64,000 bases of DNA, taken from assembly GCA_963576735.1 (NCBI GenBank), contig OY755175.1, positions 14,710,401-14,774,400 on the forward strand. Reading direction: 5' to 3'. Under the pieces are notes generated by a model. The model had not been told where the DNA came from. It did no database searches and saw only the letters and a list, made by a program, of their open reading frames with translations. This DNA comes from Bedellia somnulentella (Eukaryota; Arthropoda; Insecta; Lepidoptera; Bedelliidae). The number at the start of each line of letters is the position of its first letter. Position 1 is the stretch's first letter. This document shows positions 43,301-47,580 of the stretch, piece by piece. Made by a program: the position numbers and the translations under genes.

Positions 43301-45604
43301 GTTACCCTGACAGCAGTTACAGGATTCACCTATTTATTATTTTATTTTATTTGTTTGGAATACTTACAGCTAAATTATACAATAATTGTTTATAAAATCA
43401 GTTATAAACTAAGCCAATAACAAGTATTCGCAAATAAAGTACATAGAGAAGACTTATCAACTTAAAAATATCTTACAGAGTAACAACAATTATTTTATAA
43501 GTAACTGTTGCGCTCGCATTGGGACTAAATAAAAGTCATTTATAAAGATACGCCTTATCTCTGCGGGTTTTGTGCAAAATAGGTCCATATTATATCAATA
43601 CATAGTATAAAACAAAGTCGCTTTCGCTGTATGTCCGTATGTATGCTTAGATCTTTAAAACTACGCAACGGATTTTGATGCAGTTTTTTTTAATAGATAG
43701 AGAGATTCTTAAGGAAGGTTTGTATGTATAATAAATGCATAATATAGTAGAGAAACACTGATAAATTTAAAGGTTTCTAATGTGATGTCGTAAATAAGCA
43801 CGTTTTTTTGCGCTTATATTGCAAACGCTGGCTGAACCCTACGAGATAGACCAAAATAATGTACTACAGTATTGTTCACCTTAAAAAGTTCAACAAAAAA
43901 GTCCGCGATGGTATATGTCTATCTCTTAGGGATAACCCAGCATAATTTTTATTCTTTACTTAAAAAATGGTTATTTACGAAGTGATTTTAAACAATACAG
44001 CATTAACCCTTATCCAATTAAGTACCTTCAATAAATTGTGCATTTATTATAGATCAATATGCTTTTTACAGCATGTAATTTAAGTGAATATTTACGAAGA
44101 TATTACAAATTTAAAATGCAGGGTCGTAGTTGTTTGCGCCGGGCGGCGCGTGCCTATAAACAGCGCGTAGCGTCACTATATGATTTGCAGCGATCGCACG
44201 CGTTTATCGGAGCTCTCTAGCGAGGAAAATATCAAGAATTAATTAAACTGAATAGAATAAGTATCTTTTGTTGTTGATTATCTTTTAATTTTTATTGAGA
44301 GTGTGAAAGTAGGTTGTCCTGTTATTTTATTAAGAAATCTGAATCCTCCTAAGCTCTGCAATGGCACACGTTTGCTGGTAAAATCACTAAAAAAATTCAT
44401 AATAGAGTGAACAATACTCACCGGATGTGGTACCGGAGAAGATGTACTAATTCCCCGAATTCCTCTGACACCATCAGATTTACCGTCCCAATTGAAACGC
44501 CTACAATTTCCGGTAAAGATATCTTTTGCAATGACCATTAATAAATCGCAGGGTAAAACTTTTAACGTTGCAGGATTAGACTTGAGTGTTGAGTGTTTTT
44601 CACATGGCCAATTATATGTCGCGCTGTCAAGAGTAACGTCTAAGCAAAACATGTTTGTATTGGCTAATGACAAAAAAGCTGTGAACGTTGTGTATAAGGA
44701 CATTCTGTAGTAGGTATATTTTGCATTGTACCCGTGCGAAGCCGGGGCGGGTCGCTAGTATTGTATAAAAATAACATAAACGTGTGTACAGGTGAACTGG
44801 ACGGCAATCGTCCCGTACCGTTCCGCCTGACGCCGAACATCGCGGAGCTGGTCACACCGATCGGCATCAACGGGCCGCTCACCGCCTCCGCCATCGCCGT
44901 GGCGCGGTGCTTCGTCACGCCCAACTTTAAGGTAAACTAACCTTACTATCGTTGTAATAAGAGTTATTGCTGATGCATAATTTTATTGTAGGTTTTGGAG
45001 TGTAGGTAGAGAAAAATTGTGTTTTTTAATTTTTATGGTTTATTTTTTGCATTGAAACACATTAATAATATCGAAGTTGCCGCTATAACAAAGACCCTTT
45101 AGTCCCTTCGTTCCTTTTGTCGATGTTCTTACAATAATGAATGGGATATAATTTATTATTTCAAGATGATAGTATTGCATTTTAGTTTTTTGCAAGTATG
45201 CATATTGATCACTATTGCATTATATTAAATTATAAGAAAGATAATCAATATGAAAAGCAACTAACATTAACCTTCAAACAAATCACAATCCACTTCAACA
45301 ACATCCACTATTCCAGATCCAATCCATCCTGCGCACAATACTGCGCGACGAAATGGTCACGGGCTACCGGAAGCGGCTGGAAGACAAGTCAGGGTTGGCC
45401 CCCGCCGCCGACACCAAGCCTCTAGAGATGGACAATGAAACCATAATCAATATGGTCACTAAAGCCGTCACGGTCATCATGGGCCGACTCAACTCGCTAG
45501 CCGTCTTTGACGGACCCGACAGCAAAGTGGCAACCCTAGTAACCGCGGCTAACAGCCTTGACAATCTCTGTAGGATGGACCCCGCGTGGCACCCCTGGCT
45601 TTAA
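3262..45604 (+). CDS. Nipped-A: Nipped-A / TRRAP (Tra1), complete gene of 47 coding exons
   Basis: TRRAP/Tra1 is a ~3,800-residue pseudokinase of the PIKK family. It is the activator-docking scaffold of the nuclear SAGA and Tip60/NuA4 histone acetyltransferase complexes. I traced the reading frame through 47 exons, listed in the block entries below. Each has AG/GT borders and matching phase, and each aligns in order with the known TRRAP protein. The exons sum to 11,481 nt, exactly divisible by three: 3,826 residues plus stop, against 3,859 in human TRRAP. The start is the ATG at 3262 (a second in-frame ATG follows at once); the TTG just upstream is not needed. The protein ends in the family's canonical MDPAWHPWL. 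No frameshift or stop interrupts the chosen exons, so the gene looks functional despite heavy transposon load. 5' UTR exons are not identified. Splice choices are inferred, not confirmed by cDNA. Confidence 0.96.
4838..5172 (-). mobile_element. SINE-like 257-bp family, copy 1 (interrupted by a nested insertion)
   Basis: Consensus blocks in order: TCCTCAGCCACTTTTGGAAG, GTGGGGAAAAGATGGTAAAA, then (after a 127-bp insertion) GTTGTTGGTGAGGGGTCTCC, the CCCAATACCCTTAGT block and TAGTGCTATTCTAAGCC. The family head is on the right, so the copy is antisense to Nipped-A. It lies in intron 2. Confidence 0.8.
4907..5033. mobile_element. Short 127-bp element nested in SINE-like copy 1
   Basis: It is flanked by an exact 13-bp direct repeat TAAAATTAAGGTT (4894-4906 and 5034-5046) and interrupts the host repeat at a position that is continuous in other copies. 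It begins with an inverted repeat of about 20 bp (TTATAATTGAAACAACTTTT) whose partner lies inside, at about 4984-5003. A diverged relative lies at about 48190-48296. It has no coding capacity. A 13-bp duplication suggests target-primed reverse transcription rather than cut-and-paste. Confidence 0.7.
6635..6795 (-). mobile_element. SINE-like family, degenerate copy 2
   Basis: In intron 5: the CTCAGCCACTTTTAGAAG block, a diverged middle (CTAACCACATGGCC) and a decayed head (GTGCTAATCTAAGC). Much more mutated than the copies at 12.5, 22.2 and 26.8 kb, so an old insertion. Confidence 0.65.
8342..10153 (+). CDS. Nipped-A: Nipped-A exon 10: large 604-codon HEAT-repeat exon
   Basis: This is the largest exon (residues 644-1247). 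It starts after the acceptor ending at 8341, two codons before the MMNPQTFQEIF stretch, and ends at the donor GTATGT (10154). It contains the best conserved part of the HEAT solenoid: AKEPYNYFLLLRALFRSIGG, LFVELCLTVPVRLSSLLPYL and LRTLELCVDNLQPDFLY are nearly identical to vertebrate TRRAP. Residues later in the exon (AGAGPPKEGLD) replace a longer variable loop of the human protein. No repeats or mobile elements interrupt it. Confidence 0.96.
10225..14242 (+). CDS. Nipped-A: Nipped-A exons 11-20: central HEAT solenoid
   Basis: Exons: 10225-10423, 10506-10741, 10855-11095, 11191-11392, 11715-12048, 12123-12284, 12983-13234, 13606-13805, 13883-13953, 14037-14242 (residues 1248-1948). Family landmarks: VPPKKHLLRHQPANAQ appears with I for V (IIPPKKHLLRHQPANAQ, exon 11), IEAGSPFREPLVKFL (exon 14), QFQAIRVISLLIKYD (exon 15), KLRRLMTFAWPCLL (exon 18) and FHSLLKAHAVEARSVVRQA (exon 20). 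Exon 19 is only 71 nt but is needed for frame. Human TRRAP has a longer serine/glycine segment around the exon 13/14 junction; here it is short (SSRGGNFLQS). Introns 14 and 16 hold SINE-like copies, and intron 20 holds the large LINE. Confidence 0.94.
11493..11625 (-). mobile_element. SINE-like family, degenerate and truncated copy 3
   Basis: In intron 14: AAATTCCTCAGGCACTCTTG, a purine run, GGTTGGTGATGACCGTCGTG, and AAAGTCGCCTCC near the end. The head beyond the GTCGCCTC block is missing. Confidence 0.55.
12468..12714 (+). mobile_element. SINE-like family, copy 4, with a 12-bp target-site duplication
   Basis: Full-length copy in sense orientation in intron 16. Head GTGTAGTGCCGGCTTAGAAT, middle GGGCGATGCGGTTGGAGACC, tail GAGTATATGTATGTA. 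Flanked by an exact 12-bp direct repeat ACATATAAATAA (12456-12467 and 12715-12726). The segment GGTTGGAGACCC resembles a pol III B box, but an A box is not clear and internal T runs argue against simple pol III transcription, so I call it SINE-like only. Confidence 0.8.
12728..12982. other. Rest of intron 16: no gene
   Basis: After the SINE-like copy comes a 255-bp remainder with a stretch at 12770-12845 that reads as a decayed tRNA-like or SINE segment (GGGTATTGAACCCGC, then ACCGAGAAGCTAGCCACTCG on the opposite strand). This is reminiscent of an inverted tRNA-derived head. No acceptor precedes 12981-12982. Confidence 0.35.
14609..15868 (+). CDS. LINE ORF1: gag-like nucleic-acid-binding protein
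   Basis: Intact 419-codon frame from an ATG at 14609. The N-terminal third is charged with a likely coiled coil around residues 90-145 (QNLYQKIEVLEQKQGD). The middle is an RRM-like/Gag region. From residue ~339 come two canonical CCHC zinc knuckles, CFKCQQYGHSAKFC and CGHCGETGHSIKEC (C-x2-C-x4-H-x4-C), and a third, looser cysteine cluster (CATCKRFKKTSNHP..EC). ORF1 proteins coat the element RNA into RNPs. It ends 110 nt before ORF2. Family type is certain from the knuckles and the neighbouring ORF2. Confidence 0.88.
   Translation: MEGSPFNRSGLTRRSPPPQCTEDNMDQAPSASSKHQDSSVVSTTDIQYWMDTIEACLQKICQVSTEGKLNSDQKLCISNLCRKIGNGTGQMAVHYQSAKQHLLLAQSKIQNLYQKIEVLEQKQGDLETIQDLKQSIRNSLESQTKTNTSFADMVKKGPNDFVRPQNLASITIFPKDKQKSSDETKSLVQKIICPEEMKLQVRGLRKTKNGGVIISTESQQDIEKIKSSNKLCSNDLTLEESNQRRPRIVVVGVPTNLSEKEVFQCMYEQNLADKYPDSTFDKFLSSIKLSHKGGKKQGKYCHYIIEVPAGIRKCLMNQKRIFINWTSCKIRDFTLVTRCFKCQQYGHSAKFCREADQVCGHCGETGHSIKECIKKSQEPTCATCKRFKKTSNHPTGDPECPARKNAELRYINSINYEGA
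15979..18902 (+). pseudogene. LINE ORF2: AP-endonuclease and reverse transcriptase, broken by one frameshift
   Basis: Part 1 (15979-16842) is an exonuclease/endonuclease/phosphatase domain: QNIRSI, LTECW, TGDLNID, SCLDH and the C-terminal TDHRAV motif are all present. Part 2 (from 16839 to 18902) is the reverse transcriptase: APGWDNI, PIYKSGD, NYRPISLLP, QFGFRK, LDLKKAFDT, VPQGSILGPSLF and the catalytic YADDTALLF, then a C-terminal thumb-like region. The two parts overlap by 4 nt in different frames and are continuous in the family, so a 1-nt indel near 16835-16840 separates endonuclease from RT. All key residues survive; only this break disables the copy. Confidence 0.88.
19444..25477 (+). 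CDS. Nipped-A: Nipped-A exons 21-30: late HEAT solenoid up to the FAT domain
   Basis: Exons: 19444-19617, 20375-20575, 20953-21108, 21411-21659, 21923-22168, 22720-22833, 23399-23595, 24008-24246, 24508-24745, 25291-25477 (residues 1949-2615). Landmarks: MQRLGL and RRLAVDLAEVVLKWELRR (exon 21), DKQHIDVVVNLLLRLACQ (exon 22), TGSPGEQLSRRCVQLLKTAL (exon 23), LREKSILLVKLMQYVEKRFP (exon 27) and IRAKFFEVFDNSVRRRIYDR (exon 28). Exon 22 carries a lineage-variable linker (residues ~2014-2048). Exon 29 ends in an acidic stretch. Exons 21, 22, 23, 25, 27 and 30 all have partial duplicate copies in adjacent introns. Exons 21, 23 and 30 are markedly GC-rich at third positions, unlike exons 1-20. Confidence 0.92.
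19686..19912 (+). repeat. Two partial tandem copies of exon 21's 3' end
   Basis: Downstream of exon 21 the coding segment CACCGGCGG...GATGTGGCG and its flanking intron recur at 19686-19760 and 19831-19912, spacing 145 bp. Both copies lack 12-15 nt found in the true exon (the GTTGACCTG part), so one derives from the other. The first copy keeps the donor (GCG|GTGAGTG). The third has lost it (GCG|GAGAG). The intronic spacer GGAATGGTAGG-CATTCATATAGG is duplicated too. Neither copy has an acceptor. Confidence 0.9.
20237..20283 (+). repeat. Decayed copy of exon 22's acceptor and 5' end
   Basis: CAGGCCTCAATCTCTCTAAT and the following ~20 nt match the start of exon 22 (CAGGCATCAATCTCCCCAAT) at roughly 75-80% over about 45 nt, 138 nt upstream. 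The AG acceptor is retained, but the frame closes soon after. Confidence 0.6.
21166..21220 (+). repeat. Partial copy of exon 23's interior
   Basis: ACCGCGCTCAAACC-GA-GTGTGGCCGCAGCATTGCGACC recurs about 55 nt after exon 23's donor, with three mismatches over ~50 nt against 21046-21095. It has no splice sites and so cannot act as an exon. Confidence 0.85.
22176..22432 (-). mobile_element. SINE-like family, copy 5, inserted at the exon 25 splice donor
   Basis: Full-length 257-bp copy, antisense. Flanked by an exact 13-bp direct repeat TTACTGGTTAGTA (22163-22175 and 22433-22445). The left repeat spans the last six bases of exon 25 and the GTTAGTA donor, so insertion duplicated the donor site. 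The tail (CATA)n lies immediately next to the splice site. Confidence 0.88.
22500..22536 (+). repeat. Short decayed copy of exon 25's interior
   Basis: GCTGCTCCTCCTGCCCCGCTTACGTGAACC resembles exon 25's GTTGCTCATCCTGCCCCGCCTATGTGGACC (positions 22050-22080). Only about 35 nt are recognisable and there are no splice signals. Confidence 0.55.
23150..23295 (+). repeat. Decayed upstream copy of exon 27 with its acceptor region
   Basis: About 125 nt match exon 27 (GTAATGAAAGCCATAACG onward) plus ~30 nt of the preceding intron (AACTTAATCTCAACCA). The acceptor reads CAAG|TAATG instead of CAG|GTAATG, and an in-frame TGA and further substitutions (e.g. CTGAGTAATCC) make it a dead pseudo-exon. Spacing to the true exon is about 230 bp. 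Confidence 0.88.
25388..26280 (+). repeat. 131-bp tandem array A: 7 copies of exon 30's 3' end plus intron edge
   Basis: The unit is 90 nt of exon 30 (CTCGCCCACATGG...CAGCGCCCG, 30 codons) followed by 41 nt starting GTAACACTATAG and ending GTTAACTCAG. Copy 1 is inside the true exon (25388-25477). Further copies start at 25519, 25650, 25781, 25912, 26043 and 26174. All look identical by eye. Each 90-nt block is bounded by AG and GT and has length divisible by three, so each is formally a frame-neutral cassette exon, though the 41-nt spacer is shorter than a normal intron. Confidence 0.95.
26817..27073 (+). mobile_element. SINE-like family, copy 6, with an 11-bp target-site duplication
   Basis: Full-length 257-bp copy. 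Head GCCGTGTAGTGTCGGC, middle GGTTGGAGACCCGTCACC, tail GAGTATATGTATGTATGTAT. Flanked by TAATCGACTAA at 26806-26816 and 27074-27084. It has landed on the very end of a Helitron (CTAACGG at 27081). Confidence 0.85.
27081..27120 (-). mobile_element. Helitron 3' terminus
   Basis: On the minus strand: CCCGTGCAAAGCCGGGACGG, then GCCGTTAG|T. This is the hairpin-plus-TTAG end typical of these insect Helitrons, as also seen at 32476, 44758 and 55665. How far the element extends to the right is not visible. Confidence 0.65.
27461..27810 (+). pseudogene. C-terminal fragment of an IS630/Tc1-type DDE transposase
   Basis: Frame 27461-27685 has LRLPPYHCELNPIELIWAQV, the conserved motif around the last catalytic acidic residue of DDE transposases of this group, then a helical stretch. 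At an A run near 27668-27682 the frame shifts, and a second frame (27683-27810) continues with an acidic tail (TTTDDESDIEDLPETT) and stop. The N-terminal half with the first two catalytic aspartates is missing. It belongs to the element at 26281-28872. Confidence 0.78.
27880..28185 (+). mobile_element. tRNA-derived SINE
   Basis: The head is tRNA-like: an A-box-like CATGGTCTCGCGGTTAAGCG and a good B box GGTTCGATCCCCGAG at the right spacing. The body has CGTGCTTCGGGCACGTTAAG, TTGGCCAGCGTGGTGGATTA, GCCATATCGCCCTATATAGG and CTCGAGCCCCTTGATGGGAA, which I recognise as a widespread lepidopteran SINE. No acceptor-stem pairing supports a functional tRNA, so it is annotated as a SINE rather than a tRNA gene. 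Confidence 0.8.
28293..28331. repeat. (AT)n microsatellite
   Basis: About 19 uninterrupted AT dinucleotides inside the 2.6-kb transposon. Confidence 0.9.
28873..29397 (+). repeat. 131-bp tandem array B: 4 further copies of the exon 30 unit
   Basis: 90-nt blocks at 28899-28988, 29030-29119, 29161-29250 and 29292-29381, separated by the same 41-nt spacer as array A and apparently identical to it. The last copy continues as GTAACACACTAG instead of GTAACACTATAG. Together with array A this makes eleven units, formerly contiguous before the transposon inserted. Confidence 0.95.
29402..29625 (-). mobile_element. SINE-like family, copy 7, at the end of array B
   Basis: Diverged antisense copy: AACTCCTCAGCCACATTTGG, GGTGATGGGTCTCCAACCG, CCCTTAGTCGCCTCTTAC, GTGACATTCTAAGCCG. 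To its right, 29626-29690 resumes a decayed array unit (ACACATATCATGTAAGCG, CTCGCACACATGGACGA), so it inserted within the array. An imperfect duplication of about 15 bp (TAGTACCACACACATAT / TATACTACGCACACATAT) flanks it. Confidence 0.75.
29715..36340 (+). CDS. Nipped-A: Nipped-A exons 31-40: FAT domain
   Basis: Exons: 29715-29845, 31088-31241, 31635-31778, 31946-32216, 32928-33139, 33599-33814, 34159-34647, 35062-35226, 35616-35741, 36194-36340 (residues 2616-3300). The FAT domain is the helical TPR-like clamp in front of the kinase fold in all PIKKs. Landmarks: YLGKTHNLWHRMTL (exon 32), YELLQEEDMWSGVWQK (exon 33), WTEHWLKCAKELNQWD (exon 34), KTWRNRLPVVADPLSHW (exon 36), YFTKEMTAEFYAFKGLLLAQ (exon 37) and YPQAVYFPIRTLYLTLKIEQ (exon 39). 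Exon 35 uses a weak donor (GTAGCT at 33140), and exons 36 and 39 use GTTTGT. Across the exon 39/40 junction there are about 25 residues (TAELAAQLPTTAA then GPAKVEGTASGEA) where human TRRAP has only a few. Confidence 0.94.
30298..30895. mobile_element. 598-bp near-palindromic MITE with ~265-bp inverted arms
   Basis: The left arm starts AATTGGCCTAGACCTCGCTT and the right arm ends with its reverse complement AAGCGAGGTCTAGGCCAATT. Pairing continues inward (CCATGGAATGCCTATCTAAA; GTCGTACCTAGTTCAAACTG; CGGTATTTTCCAG) to a spacer of ~55 bp around 30570-30625. No ORF. A single-arm copy lies at 42396-42519. In intron 31. Confidence 0.88.
31369..31508. mobile_element. 140-bp MITE with ~50-bp inverted repeats and a TTA target duplication
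   Basis: Left arm GCCCGATTTCAGAATTGAGT, right arm ACTCAATTCAGAAATCGGGC, pairing inward to AAGTATCGTT/AACGATACTT. Flanked by TTA on both sides (31366-31368, 31509-31511), as expected for PIF/Harbinger-type MITEs. In intron 32. Confidence 0.75.
32279..32476 (+). mobile_element. Non-autonomous Helitron (198 bp), intron 34
   Basis: Starts TCTATATATATAAAAGAAAG after an A and ends GAAGCTGGGGCGGCCCATTAG before a T, i.e. 5'-TC, a 3' GC-rich hairpin and CTRR-like end inserted between A and T with no target duplication. A 200-bp sister copy lies at 55466-55665. Confidence 0.8.
33503..33537 (+). repeat. Short copy of exon 36's acceptor and start
   Basis: TCTTCCAGGGCCTACTCCACAGTCGCC resembles the true acceptor region (AATTCCAGGGCCTCCTCCACAGCCGCC) 91 nt downstream, with 3-4 mismatches over 27 nt. 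It retains an AG acceptor in frame for a few codons. Confidence 0.7.
36733..36961 (-). mobile_element. SINE-like family, copy 8, cut by the Transib insertion
   Basis: Antisense copy with a (CATA)n tail at 36733 and well-preserved body (TCCTCAGCCACTTTTGGAAA, GGGTCTCCAACCGCATCGCC, AATGGGGTAGCGCTATTCTA). The head stops at AAGC, and the Transib target duplication CGGTG begins at 36962, so the transposon inserted at or into its head. Confidence 0.82.
36967..39754 (-). mobile_element. Transib DNA transposon (RAG1-related), both ends present
   Basis: 2,788 bp in intron 40. Left end CACAGTGTAGGAAAATC; right end, reversed, CACTATGTGGGAATTTC, an imperfect inverted repeat (about 18 of 25 matches). Flanked by a 5-bp GC-rich duplication CGGTG (36962-36966 and 39755-39759), the known Transib target-site length. 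The left heptamer CACAGTG equals the consensus heptamer of V(D)J recombination signals, which derive from Transib-like ends. The interior holds a broken Transib transposase on the minus strand. Confidence 0.9.
37164..39290 (-). pseudogene. Transib transposase (RAG1-core-like), inactivated
   Basis: Three open segments on the minus strand. 39290-38490: N-terminal region with a K/R-rich stretch. About 38430-38300: KWGFDGAQQKKYKQKF, carrying the first catalytic aspartate (WGFDG). 38282-37164: PSSTRYCRPIKLNFTKET, TMIDGK (second aspartate), the zinc-binding-like CYICGA, then LPIGQLSEEVQEARNKD with the catalytic glutamate and SRVNTNTDLLNRLLVSSDP. These match Transib/RAG1 core motifs. Lesions: stops just downstream of 38490 plus a frame change, a stop after the first catalytic block (about 38300), and one in-frame TGA near 37852. 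All three DDE residues remain visible. Confidence 0.87.
39809..45604 (+). CDS. Nipped-A: Nipped-A exons 41-47: PI3K-like pseudokinase and FATC
   Basis: Exons: 39809-39989, 40361-40547, 40627-41067, 41468-41666, 42781-42925, 44792-44931, 45317-45604 (residues 3301-3826). Exon 43 gives PGEFLLPKHTHYHVRIARF and RLYIRGHNGKIYPYLVVND. Exon 45 corresponds to the catalytic loop, but where active PIKKs have an Asp-Arg-His-xxx-Asn catalytic motif and a DFG motif, this reads LTRLNPDMLYVHQDSG and FKFDVDD. The enzyme is therefore catalytically dead, as in all TRRAP/Tra1. Exon 46 gives RPVPFRLTPNIAEL. Exon 47 encodes the FATC tail ending MDPAWHPWL, with the stop at 45602-45604. Exon 44 is very GC-rich. Exons 44 and 47 are followed by degenerate tandem copies. 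Confidence 0.95.
40100..40175 (+). repeat. Decayed copy of exon 41's donor region
   Basis: TTCGGTTTTGGAATCGGAATCAGTATGA resembles TTCGGCATTGGGATTGGCATCAGTATGT at the exon 41/donor border (39968-39995), and the flanking 'GAACGAA' segments also recur. The GTATG donor is kept but no acceptor precedes it. Confidence 0.65.
41700..42222 (+). repeat. Three degenerate tandem copies of exon 44 and its donor
   Basis: Copies end at 41831, about 42000 and about 42215, each with the exon's GTGCAGGCCAGCGCCGCGCC core (or one mismatch) and the ending GATTATTATACTTTTAG-AAG|GT. Copy 2 is open over 36 codons, like the end of exon 44, with an intact donor (GTAAGAG). Copies 3 and 4 have deletions or changed frames. 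The upstream part (GTAGAATGG-ACGGCGG) is also repeated. Unit spacing is roughly 165-215 bp. None has a convincing acceptor with a polypyrimidine tract. Confidence 0.9.
42396..42519. mobile_element. Single arm of the palindromic MITE family
   Basis: Matches the right arm of the element at 30298-30895 (GAAAATTACAATATTTTAGA through ACGAGGTCTAGGCCAATT) with a few differences and no left arm. In intron 44. Confidence 0.8.
43595..44758 (+). mobile_element. Helitron remnant in intron 45
   Basis: The 3' end is clear: CCCGTGCGAAGCCGGGGCGG, then GTCGCTAG|T at 44758. A plausible 5' end is TCAATACATAGTATAAAACA at 43595, preceded by A. The segment after it (TCTTTAAAACTACGCAACGG) is a common insect Helitron-associated sequence. 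Between them is the C-terminal end of the Helitron helicase. Whether both ends belong to one element is inferred. Confidence 0.65.
44303..44710 (+). pseudogene. C-terminal fragment of Helitron Rep/helicase
   Basis: The frame reads PPKLCNGTRLLVKSL, GEDVLIPRIPLTP, then FAMTINKSQGKTF and CFSHGQLYVALSRV, the Pif1-like helicase motifs V-VI at the very end of Helitron proteins, terminating at the TAG near 44708. One in-frame TGA (about 44406) interrupts it. Rep and the first helicase motifs are absent, so this is a dead terminal fragment. Confidence 0.85.
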
Positions 45605-45638
45605 ATATAACTAACATTAATATAAGCTCACTATATTG

Positions 45639-46045
45639 TGAGATGGACAACTTAGCGATCATCAATATGGTTGCCAAAGCCGTCACGGTCATCATGGGCC
45701 GACTCAACTCGCTAGCCGTATTTGACGGACCTGACAGCAAAGTGGCAACCCTAGTAACCGCAGCTAACATTCTTGACAATCTCTGTAGGATGGACCCCGC
45801 ATGGCACCCCTGGCTTTAAATATAAGTTACATTAATATAAGCTCACTGTATTGTGAGATGGACAACTAAGCGATCTTCAATATGGTTGCCAAAGCCGTCA
45901 CGGTCATCATGGGCCGACTCTACTCGCTAGCCGTCTTTGACGGACCCGACAGCAAAGTGGCAACCCTAGTAACCGCGGCTAACAGCCTTGACAATCTCTG
46001 TAGGATGGACCCCTCCTGGCACCCCTGGCTTTAAGTATAAGTAAC
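45639..46045 (+). repeat. Two extra tandem copies of the FATC-coding end of exon 47
   Basis: After the true stop, a ~215-bp unit repeats twice (from about 45639 and 45855): GAGATGGACAACT, the helix-coding block, and the ending encoding MDPAWHPWL with TAA (copy 2) or MDPSWHPWL with TAA (copy 3). Copy 2 is open for 58 codons with few substitutions, mostly at variable positions. Copy 3 has a TAA just after its start (GACAACTAA). They follow the stop codon and so lie in the predicted 3' UTR. Confidence 0.93.
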
Positions 46046-46187
46046 ATAATTGTAAACTTACTGTTATTGTGACTAATAGTTAAGAATTAGTTATCGTGTA
46101 ATATTAATGTGAAGACGTTATTTGACTATAATGTTCTTGATGAAGCAAGTACTCTGATTATTGTACAAACCGATCTCTTTATTAAGT

Positions 46188-46193
46188 AATAAA
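46188..46193 (+). terminator. Candidate poly(A) signal of Nipped-A
   Basis: AATAAA, the first canonical signal I find downstream of the stop at 45604. If used, the 3' UTR is about 600 nt and includes both extra FATC copies. Confidence 0.5.
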
Positions 46194-46289
46194 ATTTGAA
46201 CATAATATTTTATCGTTTTATTTAATTATTTGTTTAGTGTGTAAGCATTTTCGTTTTTATGTTTTATTAAACTTTTCGATCATATACTA

Positions 46290-47578
46290 CTCTGTGTAAA
46301 AAGTATCGGGAATATGTCAATAAAAAGACCCGCGTAAAAGAGGTCGTTCAAATTTTTTTACTGCATGTTGGTAGCACTGTACTGATTTAGCGCGCAATAT
46401 TTGAGCGGGATCTGTCATTTAATTTGTTTTAAACTACATTTTTTGTTGGTCATAGTTTTGAGTCCTCGGCGATTTTTACAATGGAAAATATTGTTGAACA
46501 AAGAGTGTGCCTTAAATTTTGTGTTTCGAATGATATTTCATTTGGTGAATCACTAAAAATGTTGCGAAATACCTACGGCGAATCGTGTATATCGAAAACA
46601 AGGGCTTATGAATGGTATAAGGCTTTTAAAGAAGGCCGAGAAGTAGTAGTAGACTTGCCTCGTTCTGGTAGACCTTCAACCGCTACGACCAAAGAAAACA
46701 TCGACAGAATCAAGAAGCTAGTGCTCGAAAATCCACGTATGAGTCTGAGAGAGTTGGCTCGTGAGGTGAACATATCTTTTAAGTCCGTCCACAACATTCT
46801 CATTGACATTTTAGACATGAAACGCGTCGCCGCTCGACTAGTTCTAAAAGAGCTCAATTTTGTTCAAAAAGCGCATCGAAAGCATGTCGCTGAAGACATG
46901 GTTTCCCGAGGTTCTACGGATCCGACCTTTATGAAACGTATAATAACTGGCGACGAGATATGGGTTTATGAGTACGACATGCAAACAAGCCAACAGTCTT
47001 CAGAATGGCGTCTCGAAAATGAGCCGAAACAAAAAAAACCGCGGCAAAGTCACTCCAAAATCAAGGTGATGCTGACAGTTTTTTTTGACTACCGTGGTGT
47101 GGTTCACTCCGAATTCCTTCCAGAGGGAGAAACAGTGAATAAAGAATATTATTTAGGCGTCATGAAGCGTTTGCGTGAGAGTATCCGCCGAAAACGTCCA
47201 GATTTGTGGCAACACAACTCATGGATGCTGCACCATGATAATGCACCATCACACACAGCCATTACAGTGAAAGAGTTTTAAGCGAAAAATTCAACAAAAG
47301 TTCCCGACCAAGCACCGTATTCACCTGATATGGCTCCGTCTGAGTTTTTATTATTTCCCAAGTTAAAACTACCACTTCGAGGAAAACGTTTTGAGTCGAT
47401 AGAAGCCATAAAAGAAAATTCGCTGAATGAGCTAAAGGCCATACCGCAAACAGCCTATGAAAAATGTATGGAAGACTGGGTGAAGCGGTGGAGATGTTGT
47501 ATTGCAAGCGATGGGGCCTACTTTGAAGGCGATAAAATAAATTTAGATGAATAATTTGTATTTTTTGTTTTATTGACA
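46290..47578 (+). mobile_element. mariner transposon, right end truncated
   Basis: Left TIR CTCTGTGTAAAAAGTATCGG follows a TA target dinucleotide (46288-46289). The right side ends TTTTATTGACA, which is only the inner part of the matching inverted repeat (TGTCAATAAAA at 46315). The outer ~25 bp are replaced by a Helitron end starting at 47581. Length 1,289 bp, near full size for mariner. Confidence 0.85.
46481..47554 (+). pseudogene. mariner transposase with a single in-frame stop
   Basis: 357 codons in one frame from ATG 46481, interrupted only by a TAA at 47279-47281. It has the N-terminal helix-turn-helix (SISKTRAYEWYKAFKEG, RSGRPST) and the D,D34D catalytic triad: ITGDEIW (first D), HHDNAPSH (second D), YSPDMAPSEF (third D, after the stop). 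Mariner moves DNA by cut-and-paste at TA. The copy looks young, with just one disabling point change seen in the ORF, but the lost right terminus would also immobilise it. Confidence 0.92.
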
Positions 47579-47580
47579 AA

